Counted from the first letter of the stretch, positions 1 to 8,565 are shown. The stretch: 64,000 nucleotides of DNA from Algorimicrobium sp002414705 (GCA_963972425.1 CAXAUF010000008.1:9882-73881), one strand, 5' to 3'. Numbers and translations: made by a program. The notes: generated from the sequence alone by a model not told the origin.

Positions 1-326
1 AAATACATTGCACCAGCAGCTAAAAGTCCGTAAACAATGTATTCCATGGTTTCATAATCTATGAAATCTATGTCAATTCCGAATAAATTTCCTAACCAAT
101 TAAAAAATTTACGAAGCAATTGTTGCAGTAAATTTACACCTCCCGTATCGTTTATATTGTAGTTGAAATCATTTCCAGAATAACGCTCGTTTAAGCCTTC
201 TTTAAAATAGGTAACTGTTACGTTTGTGGAATCTTCCTGGATTTTATTTTGCCCAAAAGAAACAACGTGTTTAAGTATATATAAACCTGTTAAAAAATAG
301 CTGCTATGTATTGTTGGTCTATTCAT
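1..326 (-). CDS. DUF4129-like membrane protein, N-terminal part (cut by window edge)
   Basis: About 108 codons are visible and the frame is open to the window edge. The start at 326 overlaps the stop of the preceding gene by 8 bases. The N-terminus has a short hydrophobic stretch (FLTGLYILKHVVSFG), then a polar extracytoplasmic segment with DSTNVTVTYFKEGLNERY, an FNYN patch, a short amphipathic part LLRKFFNWLGNLF, and the beginning of a hydrophobic helix near MEYIVYGLLAAG. This arrangement is typical of DUF4129 proteins, which in Bacteroidota sit beside SpoIIM and RDD membrane proteins in MoxR-type clusters, and that is the context here. Function is unknown. The domain assignment rests on N-terminal pattern and neighbours only, because the C-terminal DUF4129 domain lies outside the window. 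Confidence 0.6.
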   Translation of the reverse strand, partial: MNRPTIHSSYFLTGLYILKHVVSFGQNKIQEDSTNVTVTYFKEGLNERYSGNDFNYNINDTGGVNLLQQLLRKFFNWLGNLFGIDIDFIDYETMEYIVYGLLAAGAMY

Positions 327-1239
327 TTACACCAATATCTTCAATACGTTCGCGTAAATAACTATTGTAACGTTCTTCGTGAAGGTTGAAAAATAACACG
401 CCATATGCCAATTGTGATAAGGCTTGTGCGAAAATAAAGGTTAAAATAAATATAGCAAAACCAATGGTAAAAACAAGAGTAGCAAAGGTGCTTGTCATAA
501 AATCCACATCACTTTGTACTGAAAAATACGTGTAAATTCCAATAATAAAACCTGGTATGGATAAGATTAAAAAAGTTAGCATGAAGTTCAGAATTCCAAT
601 CACCAATCCGTAAAAAACGACACGAATAAAGTTGGAAGTTGTAAAGGACCAACCTTCGGAAATAGCATCACCAACGGATTTGTTTCCACTAAAAATAGCC
701 ATAAATGATAATCCAAAAAAAGCATTCAAACTAAAGCTAATAGCATATTGCGCTAACATGCCTAAAAGGGGTATAAATGCTAAAATAACAGACACAACCA
801 TATAGCCTAAATACATGGCTACACCAATAAGAATAAAGAGAATAATGGTTCCAATATTCTTTTTTATGGCAGACCAAATGTTTATGGACTGTACATTACC
901 GTTGTTTTCCACATACTCATTAATATATGCGCTAGAAAAACTATAATTTATTATGGCTGTGATAAAAAGGATTAGGACTAAAACAATTCCTCCAATAATT
1001 AAATACATATCATTGTCTATCGTGTCACTTACACCAAAACGGAAATCGCGACTCGCCATACCCATAAAACCTGTAACTAATAAATAGGAACCAATAAGTG
1101 TTAATATGATACTGATAGCATTATAACGCAGATAAAGATTGGTGTAATGCTTAAAATTTAGTTTTAAAAACTGGAAATAATTATTGACGATATCACCAAA
1201 ATTATTCCGTGTACGAAGTTCTAAATATGGTTTTTCCAC
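319..1239 (-). CDS. Multipass membrane protein of the SpoIIM/RDD/DUF4129 cluster
   Basis: 306 residues, with roughly six hydrophobic segments: near residues 40-62, 80-105, 128-155, 160-182, 205-235 and 250-285. The N-terminus (EKPYLELRTRNNFGDIVNNYFQF) is cytoplasmic in character, and the C-terminus is polar (NLHEERYNSYLRERIEDIG). No catalytic motif is visible. In flavobacteria a protein of this kind regularly lies between SpoIIM and DUF4129 genes, and this gene is tightly packed between them (10-base gap upstream, 8-base overlap downstream), so it is probably co-transcribed. I do not recognise a function. A general role in membrane organisation alongside the RDD and SpoIIM proteins is inference only. 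Confidence 0.75.
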   Translation of the reverse strand: MEKPYLELRTRNNFGDIVNNYFQFLKLNFKHYTNLYLRYNAISIILTLIGSYLLVTGFMGMASRDFRFGVSDTIDNDMYLIIGGIVLVLILFITAIINYSFSSAYINEYVENNGNVQSINIWSAIKKNIGTIILFILIGVAMYLGYMVVSVILAFIPLLGMLAQYAISFSLNAFFGLSFMAIFSGNKSVGDAISEGWSFTTSNFIRVVFYGLVIGILNFMLTFLILSIPGFIIGIYTYFSVQSDVDFMTSTFATLVFTIGFAIFILTFIFAQALSQLAYGVLFFNLHEERYNSYLRERIEDIGVNE

Positions 1240-1249
1240 ACGATTGGTT

Positions 1250-2215
1250 TTACAGATTTAAGGCTGTTTTTTTGTTCAATTTAATAGGGTAAATTATGTA
1301 ATAAAATATAATTAATGATAACGAAGCTAAAATAATTCCATAGGCTAAAATGGGATGCATTTGTTCGCCAAAACGGGTAAAGAATCCTTCAATAAAGCCG
1401 GCTATAACAAAAAATGGCATGGTGCTAACCACGATTTTTAAACCATCTTTGGCACCTTTCATAAAGGCCACACGTCTGGAATATGTTTTCGGGAATAAAA
1501 AGCTGTTTCCCATAACCAAACCAGCGCAACCAGCAATAACAATTACTGAAATTTCAATGGTTCCATGCAGCCATATAGTTGACGTTTTTTCTAAAATACC
1601 ATAATTATAGAAAAATGTAATAAATGCACCAAGCATGATGCCATTACTAAACAGGATATAAATAGTGCCTACGCTAAAAACAACGCCAGCTGCAAATGCA
1701 AAAATGGCAACTCGGATGTTATTAATGGTAATACCTAAAAAAGTACCAACTTGACTTCCGCTTTTATAGACAGCCATGGGCTCGCCGTTTTCAATGTTTT
1801 CAATAGTCATATTTACATAACTATCACCTAAAATTAATCGCACAAAACTATCATCGTTTAAAGTGGAAACAACACCAATTAAAACGGCCGACATAAATAT
1901 TAAGAAAGTATAGAGTAATGTTTTATGATAGGCTTTAAAAAATAGAGGAAATTCGTATTTCCAAAACGATATAATTTTATTTTTAGACTCTCTTTTGGTA
2001 ATATATATTTTTTGATGCGCCTCGGATGCTAACGAATTTAAATACAAAAGTGTCTTGCTGTCAGCGTAATAAGTCTGCGCATATGATAAGTCGTTAGTAA
2101 GTTGAATATAGTATGAAGCTAAATCGTCTGGATTTATTTTAACATTATTATGTAATGCTTTTTCAAATACCAGCCATTTTTCCTTATTTTGCTTCACGAA
2201 TGATGCTTCGCGCAT
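1250..2215 (-). CDS. Stage II sporulation protein M (SpoIIM) family membrane protein
   Basis: 321 residues when started at MREASFVKQNKEKW, the usual N-terminus of this family in Bacteroidota. A longer in-frame start at 2287 would run into the divergent RDD gene and is rejected. After a soluble, charged N-terminal third come about five membrane segments. These include the family stretch with FLGITINNIRVAIFAFAAG and a following LHGTIEISVIVIAGCAGL, where the conserved E/H of the SpoIIM fold can be seen (residues near 215-235). Known family members outside Firmicutes are not sporulation proteins; they occur with RDD, DUF4129, MoxR and VWA proteins. The gene leads the minus-strand cluster here. 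Confidence 0.85.
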   Translation of the reverse strand: MREASFVKQNKEKWLVFEKALHNNVKINPDDLASYYIQLTNDLSYAQTYYADSKTLLYLNSLASEAHQKIYITKRESKNKIISFWKYEFPLFFKAYHKTLLYTFLIFMSAVLIGVVSTLNDDSFVRLILGDSYVNMTIENIENGEPMAVYKSGSQVGTFLGITINNIRVAIFAFAAGVVFSVGTIYILFSNGIMLGAFITFFYNYGILEKTSTIWLHGTIEISVIVIAGCAGLVMGNSFLFPKTYSRRVAFMKGAKDGLKIVVSTMPFFVIAGFIEGFFTRFGEQMHPILAYGIILASLSLIIFYYIIYPIKLNKKTALNL

Positions 2216-2249
2216 AGACCATTTTAAATTTAAACGAATATACATTTCC

Positions 2250-2975
2250 ATGAGCAAAATAGCAATTAACACAGCGCAAAATGTCAATTTAGATTATAAA
2301 CTTATTGGTGTTGGCGAACGGTTTGTCGCTTTTTTAATTGATGGTTTAATATTAATAGCCTACATGACCATCATGGAAAATTTGGTGTCTGTTTCCGAAA
2401 TTTTTGATACAGATAGCTGGACACGTCGTGGTTTTTTGGGTTTATTAACGCTGCCAGCCTTGTTTTACTCGTTGCTTTGTCATGTACTTTTTAGCGGACA
2501 AACTATAGGTAAAATGATTATGAAAATAAAGGTGGTGCGTTTTGATGGTGCACCCACGCAATGGTATAATTTATTGGTTCGTTGGATGCTTCGTATTATA
2601 GATATCTGGATGTTTTTTGCTTCAATTGGTGTTATGAGTATTTTATTATCAGAAAAAAAACAGCGTGTTGGCGATTCGGCAGCTGGAACAGTTGTTATTA
2701 GTGTGAAACAAAAGCACAAAATTACCAGTACTATCCTAGAAGATATAACAGAAGATTATGATCCGGTTTTTAATAATGTAACACTTTTAAGTGATAAAGA
2801 TGTTCGAATTATTAAAGAAGCATTCACGGTTTCTAAACGCAATAATGATTTTAAAACATTAACCTTATTACGTAATAAAGTGTGTGGTTTATTGCAAATT
2901 GAATCCGATATGTTTGATAAAGAACTTATAGATACTGTTTTAAAAGATTATAATTATTATACACAAAACATGTAA
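2250..2975 (+). CDS. RDD family membrane protein
   Basis: 241 residues. The RDD domain covers about residues 15-155: VGERFVAFLIDGLILI (Arg and Asp of the first helix), SGQTIGKMIMKIKVVRFDG between helices, then VRWMLRIIDIW and the closing EKKQRVGDSAAGTVV. Three to four membrane helices are predicted from hydrophobicity. The C-terminal 80 residues are soluble and charged. RDD proteins are poorly characterised; some have been linked to ion antiport. The gene is divergent from the SpoIIM gene with only 34 bases between start codons, so the two promoters must overlap. The pairing matches the usual flavobacterial cluster. Confidence 0.88.
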   Translation: MSKIAINTAQNVNLDYKLIGVGERFVAFLIDGLILIAYMTIMENLVSVSEIFDTDSWTRRGFLGLLTLPALFYSLLCHVLFSGQTIGKMIMKIKVVRFDGAPTQWYNLLVRWMLRIIDIWMFFASIGVMSILLSEKKQRVGDSAAGTVVISVKQKHKITSTILEDITEDYDPVFNNVTLLSDKDVRIIKEAFTVSKRNNDFKTLTLLRNKVCGLLQIESDMFDKELIDTVLKDYNYYTQNM

Positions 2976-3097
2976 GCAGAGAATATCTTCCTTTTTGATT
3001 TTTTTTAATCCGTTTCTTTAAAATATGAAGCCTCTCTTCCAATAAATTAAGTCCTAAAATAGTAACAATTCCATGTAACTAAATAGCTTTCATTCTA

Positions 3098-3105
3098 TAC
3101 CTTTG
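3098..3105 (+). promoter_or_regulatory. Bacteroidota -7 promoter element for the TRIC-type gene
   Basis: TACCTTTG matches the TAnnTTTG consensus of the flavobacterial primary sigma factor and lies 30 bases before the start codon at 3136. No good -33 TTG is seen about 19 bases upstream. The 160-base gap before it holds nothing else I can name. Confidence 0.55.
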
Positions 3106-3135
3106 CGTGCATTTTAAACAAACCAGTAAAAAATT

Positions 3136-3735
3136 ATGTTTTACGTAATTGATATTTTAGGAACTATTGCTTTTGTTATTTCAGGTGTACTTGTTGCTTT
3201 AAGTAAGCGCATGGATCCATTTGGAATTTTAATTATTGCTACGGTAACTGCTGTAGGTGGTGGAACGCTTCGTGATGTTTTAATTGGCGAAACTCCCGTA
3301 AGTTGGATGCTGAATTTAAACTATATCTACGTGATTTTAGTTACAACGGTCTTAACAATTATCTTCAAATCTAAAATAGATTATTTACGAAAATCTCTTT
3401 TCTTATTTGATACAATTGGAATAGGTTTGTACACTGTTGTTGGAGTAGAAAAAGGAATTAATGCTGGATTGGATCCCATTATTTGTGTGGCTTTAGGAAC
3501 TATGTCTGCCTGTTTTGGAGGTGTTATTCGGGATATTTTATGTAATGAAATCCCTGTTATTTTTAGAAAAGAAATTTATGCTACTGCCTGTATTTTAGGC
3601 GGCTTAACATACTTTTTAGTAAGAAAACTGCCCATAGATAATAACGTGGTCTTTATTATTGCTGGATTGGTAGTTATTGTTATTAGGCTAATTGCTGTCC
3701 GATTTAAAGTCACACTACCTAGTCTTTACAAATAA
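3136..3735 (+). CDS. Trimeric intracellular cation (TRIC) channel family protein
   Basis: 199 residues, almost entirely hydrophobic, with two tandem repeats of the UPF0126/TRIC domain. Repeat 1 carries SGVLVALSKRMDPFGILI and AVGGGTLRDVLIGETPVSW; repeat 2 carries GVEKGINAGLDPIICVALG and ACFGGVIRDILCNEIPVIF. The GGG(T)xRD and GGxIRD motifs at matching positions are the family signature. About seven membrane helices are expected. Prokaryotic members form homotrimeric K+/cation-permeable channels in the inner membrane. It is a single gene with its own promoter, and it converges with the isomerase gene, its stop codon lying one base from that gene's end, with no terminator between them. Confidence 0.9.
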   Translation: MFYVIDILGTIAFVISGVLVALSKRMDPFGILIIATVTAVGGGTLRDVLIGETPVSWMLNLNYIYVILVTTVLTIIFKSKIDYLRKSLFLFDTIGIGLYTVVGVEKGINAGLDPIICVALGTMSACFGGVIRDILCNEIPVIFRKEIYATACILGGLTYFLVRKLPIDNNVVFIIAGLVVIVIRLIAVRFKVTLPSLYK

Positions 3736-3736
3736 A

Positions 3737-4441
3737 TTAGTTAATAATCTCAACTTTTGTAATGTACACGTTCCGTAAAGGCCAATCGCCATCATCGGTT
3801 TTTTGAGCAGCAATTTCATCAACAACGTCCATACCTGAAATAACTTCGCCAAAAATGGTGTAATCGCCATCTAAATGATAGGCACCATTTTTATTTTGAA
3901 CAATAAAAAATTCAAAAGGCGATGCTAATTTATAGGCATTTTCAATTTCACTGCTAGGCATACTTACAATACCTCTATGATGTTTAAAACCACGTTTGGT
4001 ATCAGGCGGTAGTAGATAGTGTCCAATATCTCCTCGTTTGCGTTTTATTTTCGGGTCATCTGTATTTCCAGCTTGGATAATGAAATTATCAATCACACGG
4101 TAAAATTGGGTACCATCAAAATAGCCACGCTTGGTTAGGTAGATAAAATTGGCACGATGAAACTTAATTTTATCGTATAATAATATATCTATATTTCCAA
4201 ATCTAGTCGTGATCCTAACTTTGTTTTCTGGATTGTTCTTTTCATATTCTAAAAAGAATTCCATAGCATTTTCATCGGTTAAGAAAGGGAATTCCGGTAA
4301 TTCTATTTCAGAATTATCTATTTCTTTTGAAGGTTTATTTATGGATTTTGTCGTTTTAGGAGTCGCATTTTTTGATTTTGATTGTTTATCTTCACAACCA
4401 AGAAAAAAAGTAAAAGCGACTAACACAAGAATACGAATCAT
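3737..4441 (-). CDS. Cyclophilin-type peptidyl-prolyl cis-trans isomerase lipoprotein
   Basis: 234 residues from MIRILVLVAFTFFLGCEDK, a signal peptide with an LGC lipobox, so a periplasm-facing lipoprotein. A longer in-frame start at 4513 is rejected because it destroys the signal peptide and lies inside the divergent gene. A Lys/Ser/Thr-rich linker follows, then the cyclophilin domain (about residues 70-234) with TRFGNIDILLYDK, YFDGTQFYRVIDNFIIQAG (active-site FxRVIxxFxxQxG) and DYTIFGEVISGMDVVDEI. It isomerises peptidyl-prolyl bonds during folding of exported proteins. The start codon is 2 bases from the divergent NUDIX start. Confidence 0.9.
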   Translation of the reverse strand: MIRILVLVAFTFFLGCEDKQSKSKNATPKTTKSINKPSKEIDNSEIELPEFPFLTDENAMEFFLEYEKNNPENKVRITTRFGNIDILLYDKIKFHRANFIYLTKRGYFDGTQFYRVIDNFIIQAGNTDDPKIKRKRGDIGHYLLPPDTKRGFKHHRGIVSMPSSEIENAYKLASPFEFFIVQNKNGAYHLDGDYTIFGEVISGMDVVDEIAAQKTDDGDWPLRNVYITKVEIIN

Positions 4442-4443
4442 AG

Positions 4444-5085
4444 ATGAAATTTGATGAATTTTTACAATTGGTATCAAAAATAGAAAATATACCACTACCT
4501 GCCGAATCTTCACAATTTAAAATGTCGCCACCTTTTAGAGAAAAGCTTGAGGAACAGCAAAAAGGTGTGATAAAAAATGCTAAAAGCGCAGGAGTGGTTG
4601 CGCTGTTTTATCCAGATAACGCAACAAATACCAAGTTGGTTTTAATTCTTCGGAAAACATATAAAGGTGTTCATTCAGCACAAGTTGGATTTCCTGGTGG
4701 AAAGTTAGAAACATCAGATTTATCCATCCAACATGCTGCAGTAAGAGAAACATGGGAAGAAGTTGGCGTACCGGAAAACCAGATTGAAATTTTGCGTGCT
4801 ATGACAGAAGTTTATATTCCACCGAGTAATTTTTTTGTATATCCATTTATTGGTATTTCCAGATTTACGCCTCAATTTATAAAACAGGATGCCGAAGTGG
4901 AAGCTATTATTGAAGTCTCTTTACAAGATTTTATAAGCGATGCTAGTGTGATAACTAAAACAGTATCAACTTCCTATAGTGTTCAAGTGGAGGTTCCTGC
5001 ATTTAACCTAAATAACCATGTTGTTTGGGGAGCAACAGCCATGATGTTGAGCGAAATAAAAGACTTGTTAAAAGAACTGCTGTAA
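4444..5085 (+). CDS. NUDIX hydrolase, coenzyme A pyrophosphatase type
   Basis: 213 residues. The NUDIX box reads GGKLETSDLSIQHAAVRETWEEVG around residues 82-105, with the metal-binding REtxEE core intact. The preceding sequence HSAQVGFPGG is the characteristic feature of CoA-cleaving NUDIX enzymes. These hydrolyse CoA or acyl-CoA to 3',5'-ADP and 4'-phosphopantetheine, in the cytoplasm. The start at MKFDEFLQLVSKIENIPLP agrees with the usual N-terminus of flavobacterial homologues. The gene is divergent from the isomerase with a 2-base gap between start codons, so its promoter must lie within the isomerase coding sequence; I could not identify a clear one. Confidence 0.88.
   Translation: MKFDEFLQLVSKIENIPLPAESSQFKMSPPFREKLEEQQKGVIKNAKSAGVVALFYPDNATNTKLVLILRKTYKGVHSAQVGFPGGKLETSDLSIQHAAVRETWEEVGVPENQIEILRAMTEVYIPPSNFFVYPFIGISRFTPQFIKQDAEVEAIIEVSLQDFISDASVITKTVSTSYSVQVEVPAFNLNNHVVWGATAMMLSEIKDLLKELL
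4475..4482 (-). promoter_or_regulatory. -7 promoter element for the isomerase gene, inside the NUDIX coding region
   Basis: On the minus strand this reads TATTTTTG, a full match to TAnnTTTG. It gives a leader of about 30 bases before the isomerase start at 4441. It overlaps codons 11-13 of the divergent NUDIX gene. Confidence 0.5.
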
Positions 5086-5099
5086 ATGGTCAGTTTTAT

Positions 5100-5107
5100 T
5101 ACATTTG
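5100..5107 (+). promoter_or_regulatory. -7 promoter element for the acyltransferase gene
   Basis: TACATTTG is a full TAnnTTTG match, 29 bases before the start at 5137 and 15 bases after the NUDIX stop. The acyltransferase therefore probably has its own transcript. Confidence 0.5.
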
Positions 5108-5136
5108 TAATCTAAAATCAGTTGTAAAATTTACGT

Positions 5137-5949
5137 ATGGGTTTGTTTAAACAAAATCCTTTTGGTCATTATCTCATTCTTAAAAAATGGATAATCAGAA
5201 TACTAGGTGGTCTTACGCATAGACGCTTTAGAGGTTTTAATGAACTTCAAATTGAAGGGTCTGAAATTATAAGAAATTTACCAGATAATAATGTGCTTTT
5301 CATCTCCAATCATCAAACATATTTTGCTGATGTTGTAGCTATGTTTCATGTTTTTAATGCGAGTTTAAGTAACCGAGACGATTCTATAAAAAACGTTGGT
5401 TATTTATGGAACCCGAAAATGAATATTTATTATGTAGCTGCAAAAGAAACCATGAAATCTGGTTTATTACCTAAAATTATGGCGTACGCAGGTTCTATTA
5501 GTATTGAGCGTACTTGGCGTTCTAAAGGAGAGGATGTAAATCGTCAAGTAAAAATGAGCGATATTTCTGCTATAAAAACTGCTTTAAATGATGGATGGGT
5601 AATTACATTTCCTCAAGGAACAACTACGCCTTTTAAGCCAATTAGAAAAGGAACAGCTCATATTATTAAACATTATAAACCTGTTGTTGTGCCAATTGTT
5701 ATTGATGGTTTTAGACGTTCGTTTGATAAAAAAGGACTACGTGTAAAGAAGAAAAACATTCTACAATCTATTGAGATAAAAGAACCGTTGAAAATTGATT
5801 ACGAAAACGAATCCATAGCAGACATTGTTGAGAAAATTGAATATGCTATAGAGCAACATCCTTCCTTTTTAAAAGTGATTCCACAAGAAGTTTTAGAAGT
5901 TGAAGAAGCGTTAAATCAACAGCGAAAATGGCGTGCTAAAAACTCGTAA
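5137..5949 (+). CDS. 1-acyl-sn-glycerol-3-phosphate acyltransferase family protein (PlsC-like)
   Basis: 270 residues. The acyltransferase domain spans about residues 40-190. Motif I reads ISNHQTYFADVVA: the His and Asp are five residues apart rather than the usual four (HX4D). Later motifs include YAGSISIERTWR and TFPQGTTTPFKPIRKGTAHI, where PQGTT replaces the common PEGTR. The protein is expected at the cytoplasmic face of the inner membrane, transferring acyl groups in phospholipid or ornithine/glycine-lipid synthesis. The altered motif I makes the exact substrate uncertain. It stands alone with its own promoter and converges on the next gene. Confidence 0.8.
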   Translation: MGLFKQNPFGHYLILKKWIIRILGGLTHRRFRGFNELQIEGSEIIRNLPDNNVLFISNHQTYFADVVAMFHVFNASLSNRDDSIKNVGYLWNPKMNIYYVAAKETMKSGLLPKIMAYAGSISIERTWRSKGEDVNRQVKMSDISAIKTALNDGWVITFPQGTTTPFKPIRKGTAHIIKHYKPVVVPIVIDGFRRSFDKKGLRVKKKNILQSIEIKEPLKIDYENESIADIVEKIEYAIEQHPSFLKVIPQEVLEVEEALNQQRKWRAKNS

Positions 5950-5952
5950 TAA

Positions 5953-6594
5953 CTACAGGTCTAGTTTTTTTAGTTCGGTGTAATTCTTATTTAACCTGCG
6001 TAATAAAATTCCGTAAACTAACCAGTAAAACAAGAGTAAAACCACTATTACAACCACTAATACAGCTAAAACTGTAAGAGTGAACGTGGTGTAAAATTGA
6101 ACTGTTTTTCCATTGGCAGCAGCCGTATTAACCAAGTTTATAAGTTCTTGATCTTGGTCAAACTCTACAAATAAAACTATTACAACAGCAACAATAGAAA
6201 ACACTAAATTAAAAGCCACATAATGTTTTACGGTTTGTCTGGTTTTTAAAATTTTCTCCATTAATGATTTTGCGCTATCCGTAACAGAAATACTTTTATA
6301 ATTTTTAAAGAATATATAGAAAAAGTATGCTAAAACAATATAGCTAACAATGGTAAGTGGAATTATAACATAATCCGCATCATAACTATTAAATCGTGCC
6401 ATACTATCGCTATCCTTTAGTGCAAAAGACAAGAGGCTCCAAAAAATAAACTCAAGGAGACTAATAATGAAAATCCATTTCACGATGGAAGACGATTTTT
6501 TTAAGATCATCTTATAAATATCATTGTAAGACAGTTTAGGATAGTCATTACTGTCCTTATTCCAGTCTTTTTTTAATAATTCTAATTCATCCAT
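5953..6594 (-). CDS. Membrane protein partnered with an ECF sigma factor
   Basis: 213 residues. The soluble N-terminus begins MDELELLKKDWNKDSNDYPKLSYNDIYKMI, a pattern common to flavobacterial proteins encoded directly after ECF sigma genes. Four hydrophobic helices follow (about residues 37-58, 74-96, 123-145 and 168-198), and the C-terminus is Lys/Arg-rich. The gene starts 4 bases after the sigma factor stop, so the two are translationally linked. A role as membrane-bound regulator (anti-sigma-like) of that sigma factor is inference from position. There is no recognisable zinc-binding anti-sigma (ZAS) motif. Confidence 0.7.
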   Translation of the reverse strand: MDELELLKKDWNKDSNDYPKLSYNDIYKMILKKSSSIVKWIFIISLLEFIFWSLLSFALKDSDSMARFNSYDADYVIIPLTIVSYIVLAYFFYIFFKNYKSISVTDSAKSLMEKILKTRQTVKHYVAFNLVFSIVAVVIVLFVEFDQDQELINLVNTAAANGKTVQFYTTFTLTVLAVLVVVIVVLLLFYWLVYGILLRRLNKNYTELKKLDL

Positions 6595-6598
6595 AGGG

Positions 6599-7093
6599 TT
6601 ACGGATTTAAAATGGTTTTCAGTTTTGTTTTAATGCGATTCATCTTCACGCGTGCATTCACTTCACTAATTCCCATTGTTTCACTTATTTCTTTATAATT
6701 TTTGTCTTCTAAATATAAAAACACCAATGCCTTTTCAATATCATTCAACTCTTTAACGGCATTGTATAATAGTTTTAATCGTTGTTCTTCAGTATCATCG
6801 TATTCTTCAGCTTTTATCTTAAATTCAATACTGTCAAACTCTTGTGTCGTAATTCTGCGTTTCTTTTTTCTGTAGAGCGTTATGGCGGTATTTAAGGCAA
6901 CACGATACATCCAAGTGCTAAATTTTGAGTCACCACGAAACTTTGGATAGGCTTTCCAAAGCTGTATGGTAATTTCCTGAAACAAATCGTTATGAGCATC
7001 GGCATTGTTGGTATATAAACGACATACTTTATGCGCAATATTTTGATTTGCTTCAAGCTGTTCAACAAAACTATGTTCTAAAGATTGGCTCAA
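6599..7093 (-). CDS. ECF-type RNA polymerase sigma factor
   Basis: 164 residues. Region 2 is seen as AHNDLFQEITIQLWKAYPKFRGDSKFSTWMYRVALNTAI (residues about 33-72), with the core-binding DLFQE and the RGDSKFSTW promoter-melting segment. Region 4 is seen as LNDIEKALVFLYLEDKNYKEISETMGISEVNARVKMNRIKTKL (about 115-158), a helix-turn-helix. The length is typical for ECF sigma-70 factors. It is followed 4 bases later by the membrane protein gene, a usual sigma/partner arrangement. The regulon cannot be deduced from the window. Confidence 0.92.
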   Translation of the reverse strand: MSQSLEHSFVEQLEANQNIAHKVCRLYTNNADAHNDLFQEITIQLWKAYPKFRGDSKFSTWMYRVALNTAITLYRKKKRRITTQEFDSIEFKIKAEEYDDTEEQRLKLLYNAVKELNDIEKALVFLYLEDKNYKEISETMGISEVNARVKMNRIKTKLKTILNP

Positions 7094-7188
7094 ATTGATG
7101 GTTTAGTACTTTATAAGTAGCATATTTATTAAAAAGTTACATGGGAAACAAATATTATTCAAAAATAGCCTATTCAGTATCTATGGTT

Positions 7189-7196
7189 TATCTTTG
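7189..7196 (+). promoter_or_regulatory. -7 promoter element for the NADH dehydrogenase gene
   Basis: TATCTTTG is a full TAnnTTTG match, 26 bases before the start at 7223. It lies in the 129-base divergent region shared with the sigma factor. Confidence 0.55.
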
Positions 7197-7222
7197 AGAA
7201 TCTATGATTTACATGTTTTATT

Positions 7223-8503
7223 ATGAATATTCCTAAATCTAATTTTCCGAGAATTGTTATTGTTGGTGGTGGTTTTGCAGGTATTAACTTGGTAAAATCA
7301 TTAAAGAATAAACCTGTTCAAGTTGTTTTAATAGATAAACGAAATTATCATACCTTTCAGCCTTTATTATATCAAGTGTCAAGTTCTGGTTTAGAACCTG
7401 ATTCTATTGCATATCCACTTCGGAAAATTATTAAATCGTCTAAAAATATTTTTTTCAGACTTGCCGAAGTGATTACTATTCATGCAACTACAAATAGTAT
7501 AGAAACTTCTATTGGTGAATTGCCTTATGATTATTTAGTTCTAGCAACAGGAACCAAAACTAACTATTTTGGTAATAAAAATGTGGAAACCTATAGTATG
7601 CCCATGAAAACGGTTCCGCAGGCTTTAAATATTAGAAGTTTAATTCTTCAAAATTTAGAGAAAGCTGCTATTGCTGATTCGGTTGATGAGCGTCACGCTT
7701 TTTTAAATTTTGTAATTGTTGGAGGCGGACCAACAGGAGTAGAATTAGCAGGAGCTATTGCCGAATTAAAAAATAATATTGTTCCTAAAGATTATCATGA
7801 TTTGAATGCGAATGATATGCATATCCATTTACTGGAAGGAAGTGATAGATTGTTGCCGCCAATGAGTTCCCATGCGTCAAAAAAAGCAGCCGAATTTCTA
7901 AAATCATTAGGTGTAAATGTTCATTGTAATACGTTTGTTAAAAATTATGATGGAAAAAAAGTAGAAACCAATACGGATTTAGAATTGGAATCCGAAACCT
8001 TAATTTGGGCAGCAGGTGTTACCGGAAATCCTGTGCTAGGTTTGGATTCTGATGTGCTTTTAGAACGCGCAAATCGGTATCGTGTAAATGCCTTTAATCA
8101 GGTAGAAAATTACCCTCATATTTTTGCTCTTGGAGACATTGCTTATATGGAAACTGAAGCCTATCCAAAAGGGCATCCGCAAGTGGCGCAACCTGCTATT
8201 CAACAAGGGCAATTATTTGCTAAAAACATCATGAGATTAATAGCGAATAAACCCATGAAAAAATTCAAATATAACGATAAAGGTTCTATGGCAACCATTG
8301 GAAGAAACAAGGCAGTTGTGGATATGGGTTCCTTAAAATTCTCTGGTTTTTTAGCGTGGTTTGTTTGGATGTTTATTCATCTTATGGCACTAGTAGGATT
8401 TAGAAATAGAGTCGTGGTTTTCTTCAATTGGACCTATAATTATATCAATTTTGACAAAGCAGCACGCTTAATTATTCGTCCGTTTGATAAATTAATTAAA
8501 TAG
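7223..8503 (+). CDS. Type II NADH dehydrogenase (NAD(P)/FAD-dependent oxidoreductase)
   Basis: 426 residues. An FAD-binding Rossmann motif is at the N-terminus (IVIVGGGFAGINLVKSL, residues 11-27) and a second NAD-binding Rossmann motif FVIVGGGPTGVELAGAI lies near residue 165. The FAD-site aspartate is in HIFALGDIAY, and VAQPAIQQGQ is typical of NDH-2. The C-terminus has hydrophobic stretches (FLAWFVWMFIHLMALVGFRNRVVVF) that anchor the enzyme to the inner membrane. It transfers electrons from NADH to menaquinone without pumping protons. It is a single gene with its own promoter. The length and motif order are normal for the family. Confidence 0.92.
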   Translation: MNIPKSNFPRIVIVGGGFAGINLVKSLKNKPVQVVLIDKRNYHTFQPLLYQVSSSGLEPDSIAYPLRKIIKSSKNIFFRLAEVITIHATTNSIETSIGELPYDYLVLATGTKTNYFGNKNVETYSMPMKTVPQALNIRSLILQNLEKAAIADSVDERHAFLNFVIVGGGPTGVELAGAIAELKNNIVPKDYHDLNANDMHIHLLEGSDRLLPPMSSHASKKAAEFLKSLGVNVHCNTFVKNYDGKKVETNTDLELESETLIWAAGVTGNPVLGLDSDVLLERANRYRVNAFNQVENYPHIFALGDIAYMETEAYPKGHPQVAQPAIQQGQLFAKNIMRLIANKPMKKFKYNDKGSMATIGRNKAVVDMGSLKFSGFLAWFVWMFIHLMALVGFRNRVVVFFNWTYNYINFDKAARLIIRPFDKLIK

Positions 8504-8565
8504 TTTAAGTAATTGTATTTAAGTTATTGATTTTTATAATAATAACTATTAAGTATAAGAAAAAC

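Noticed and set aside
2216..2287. Longer SpoIIM start at 2287
   Set aside because: It overlaps the divergent RDD start, and the family N-terminus begins at MREASFVKQNKEKW (2215).
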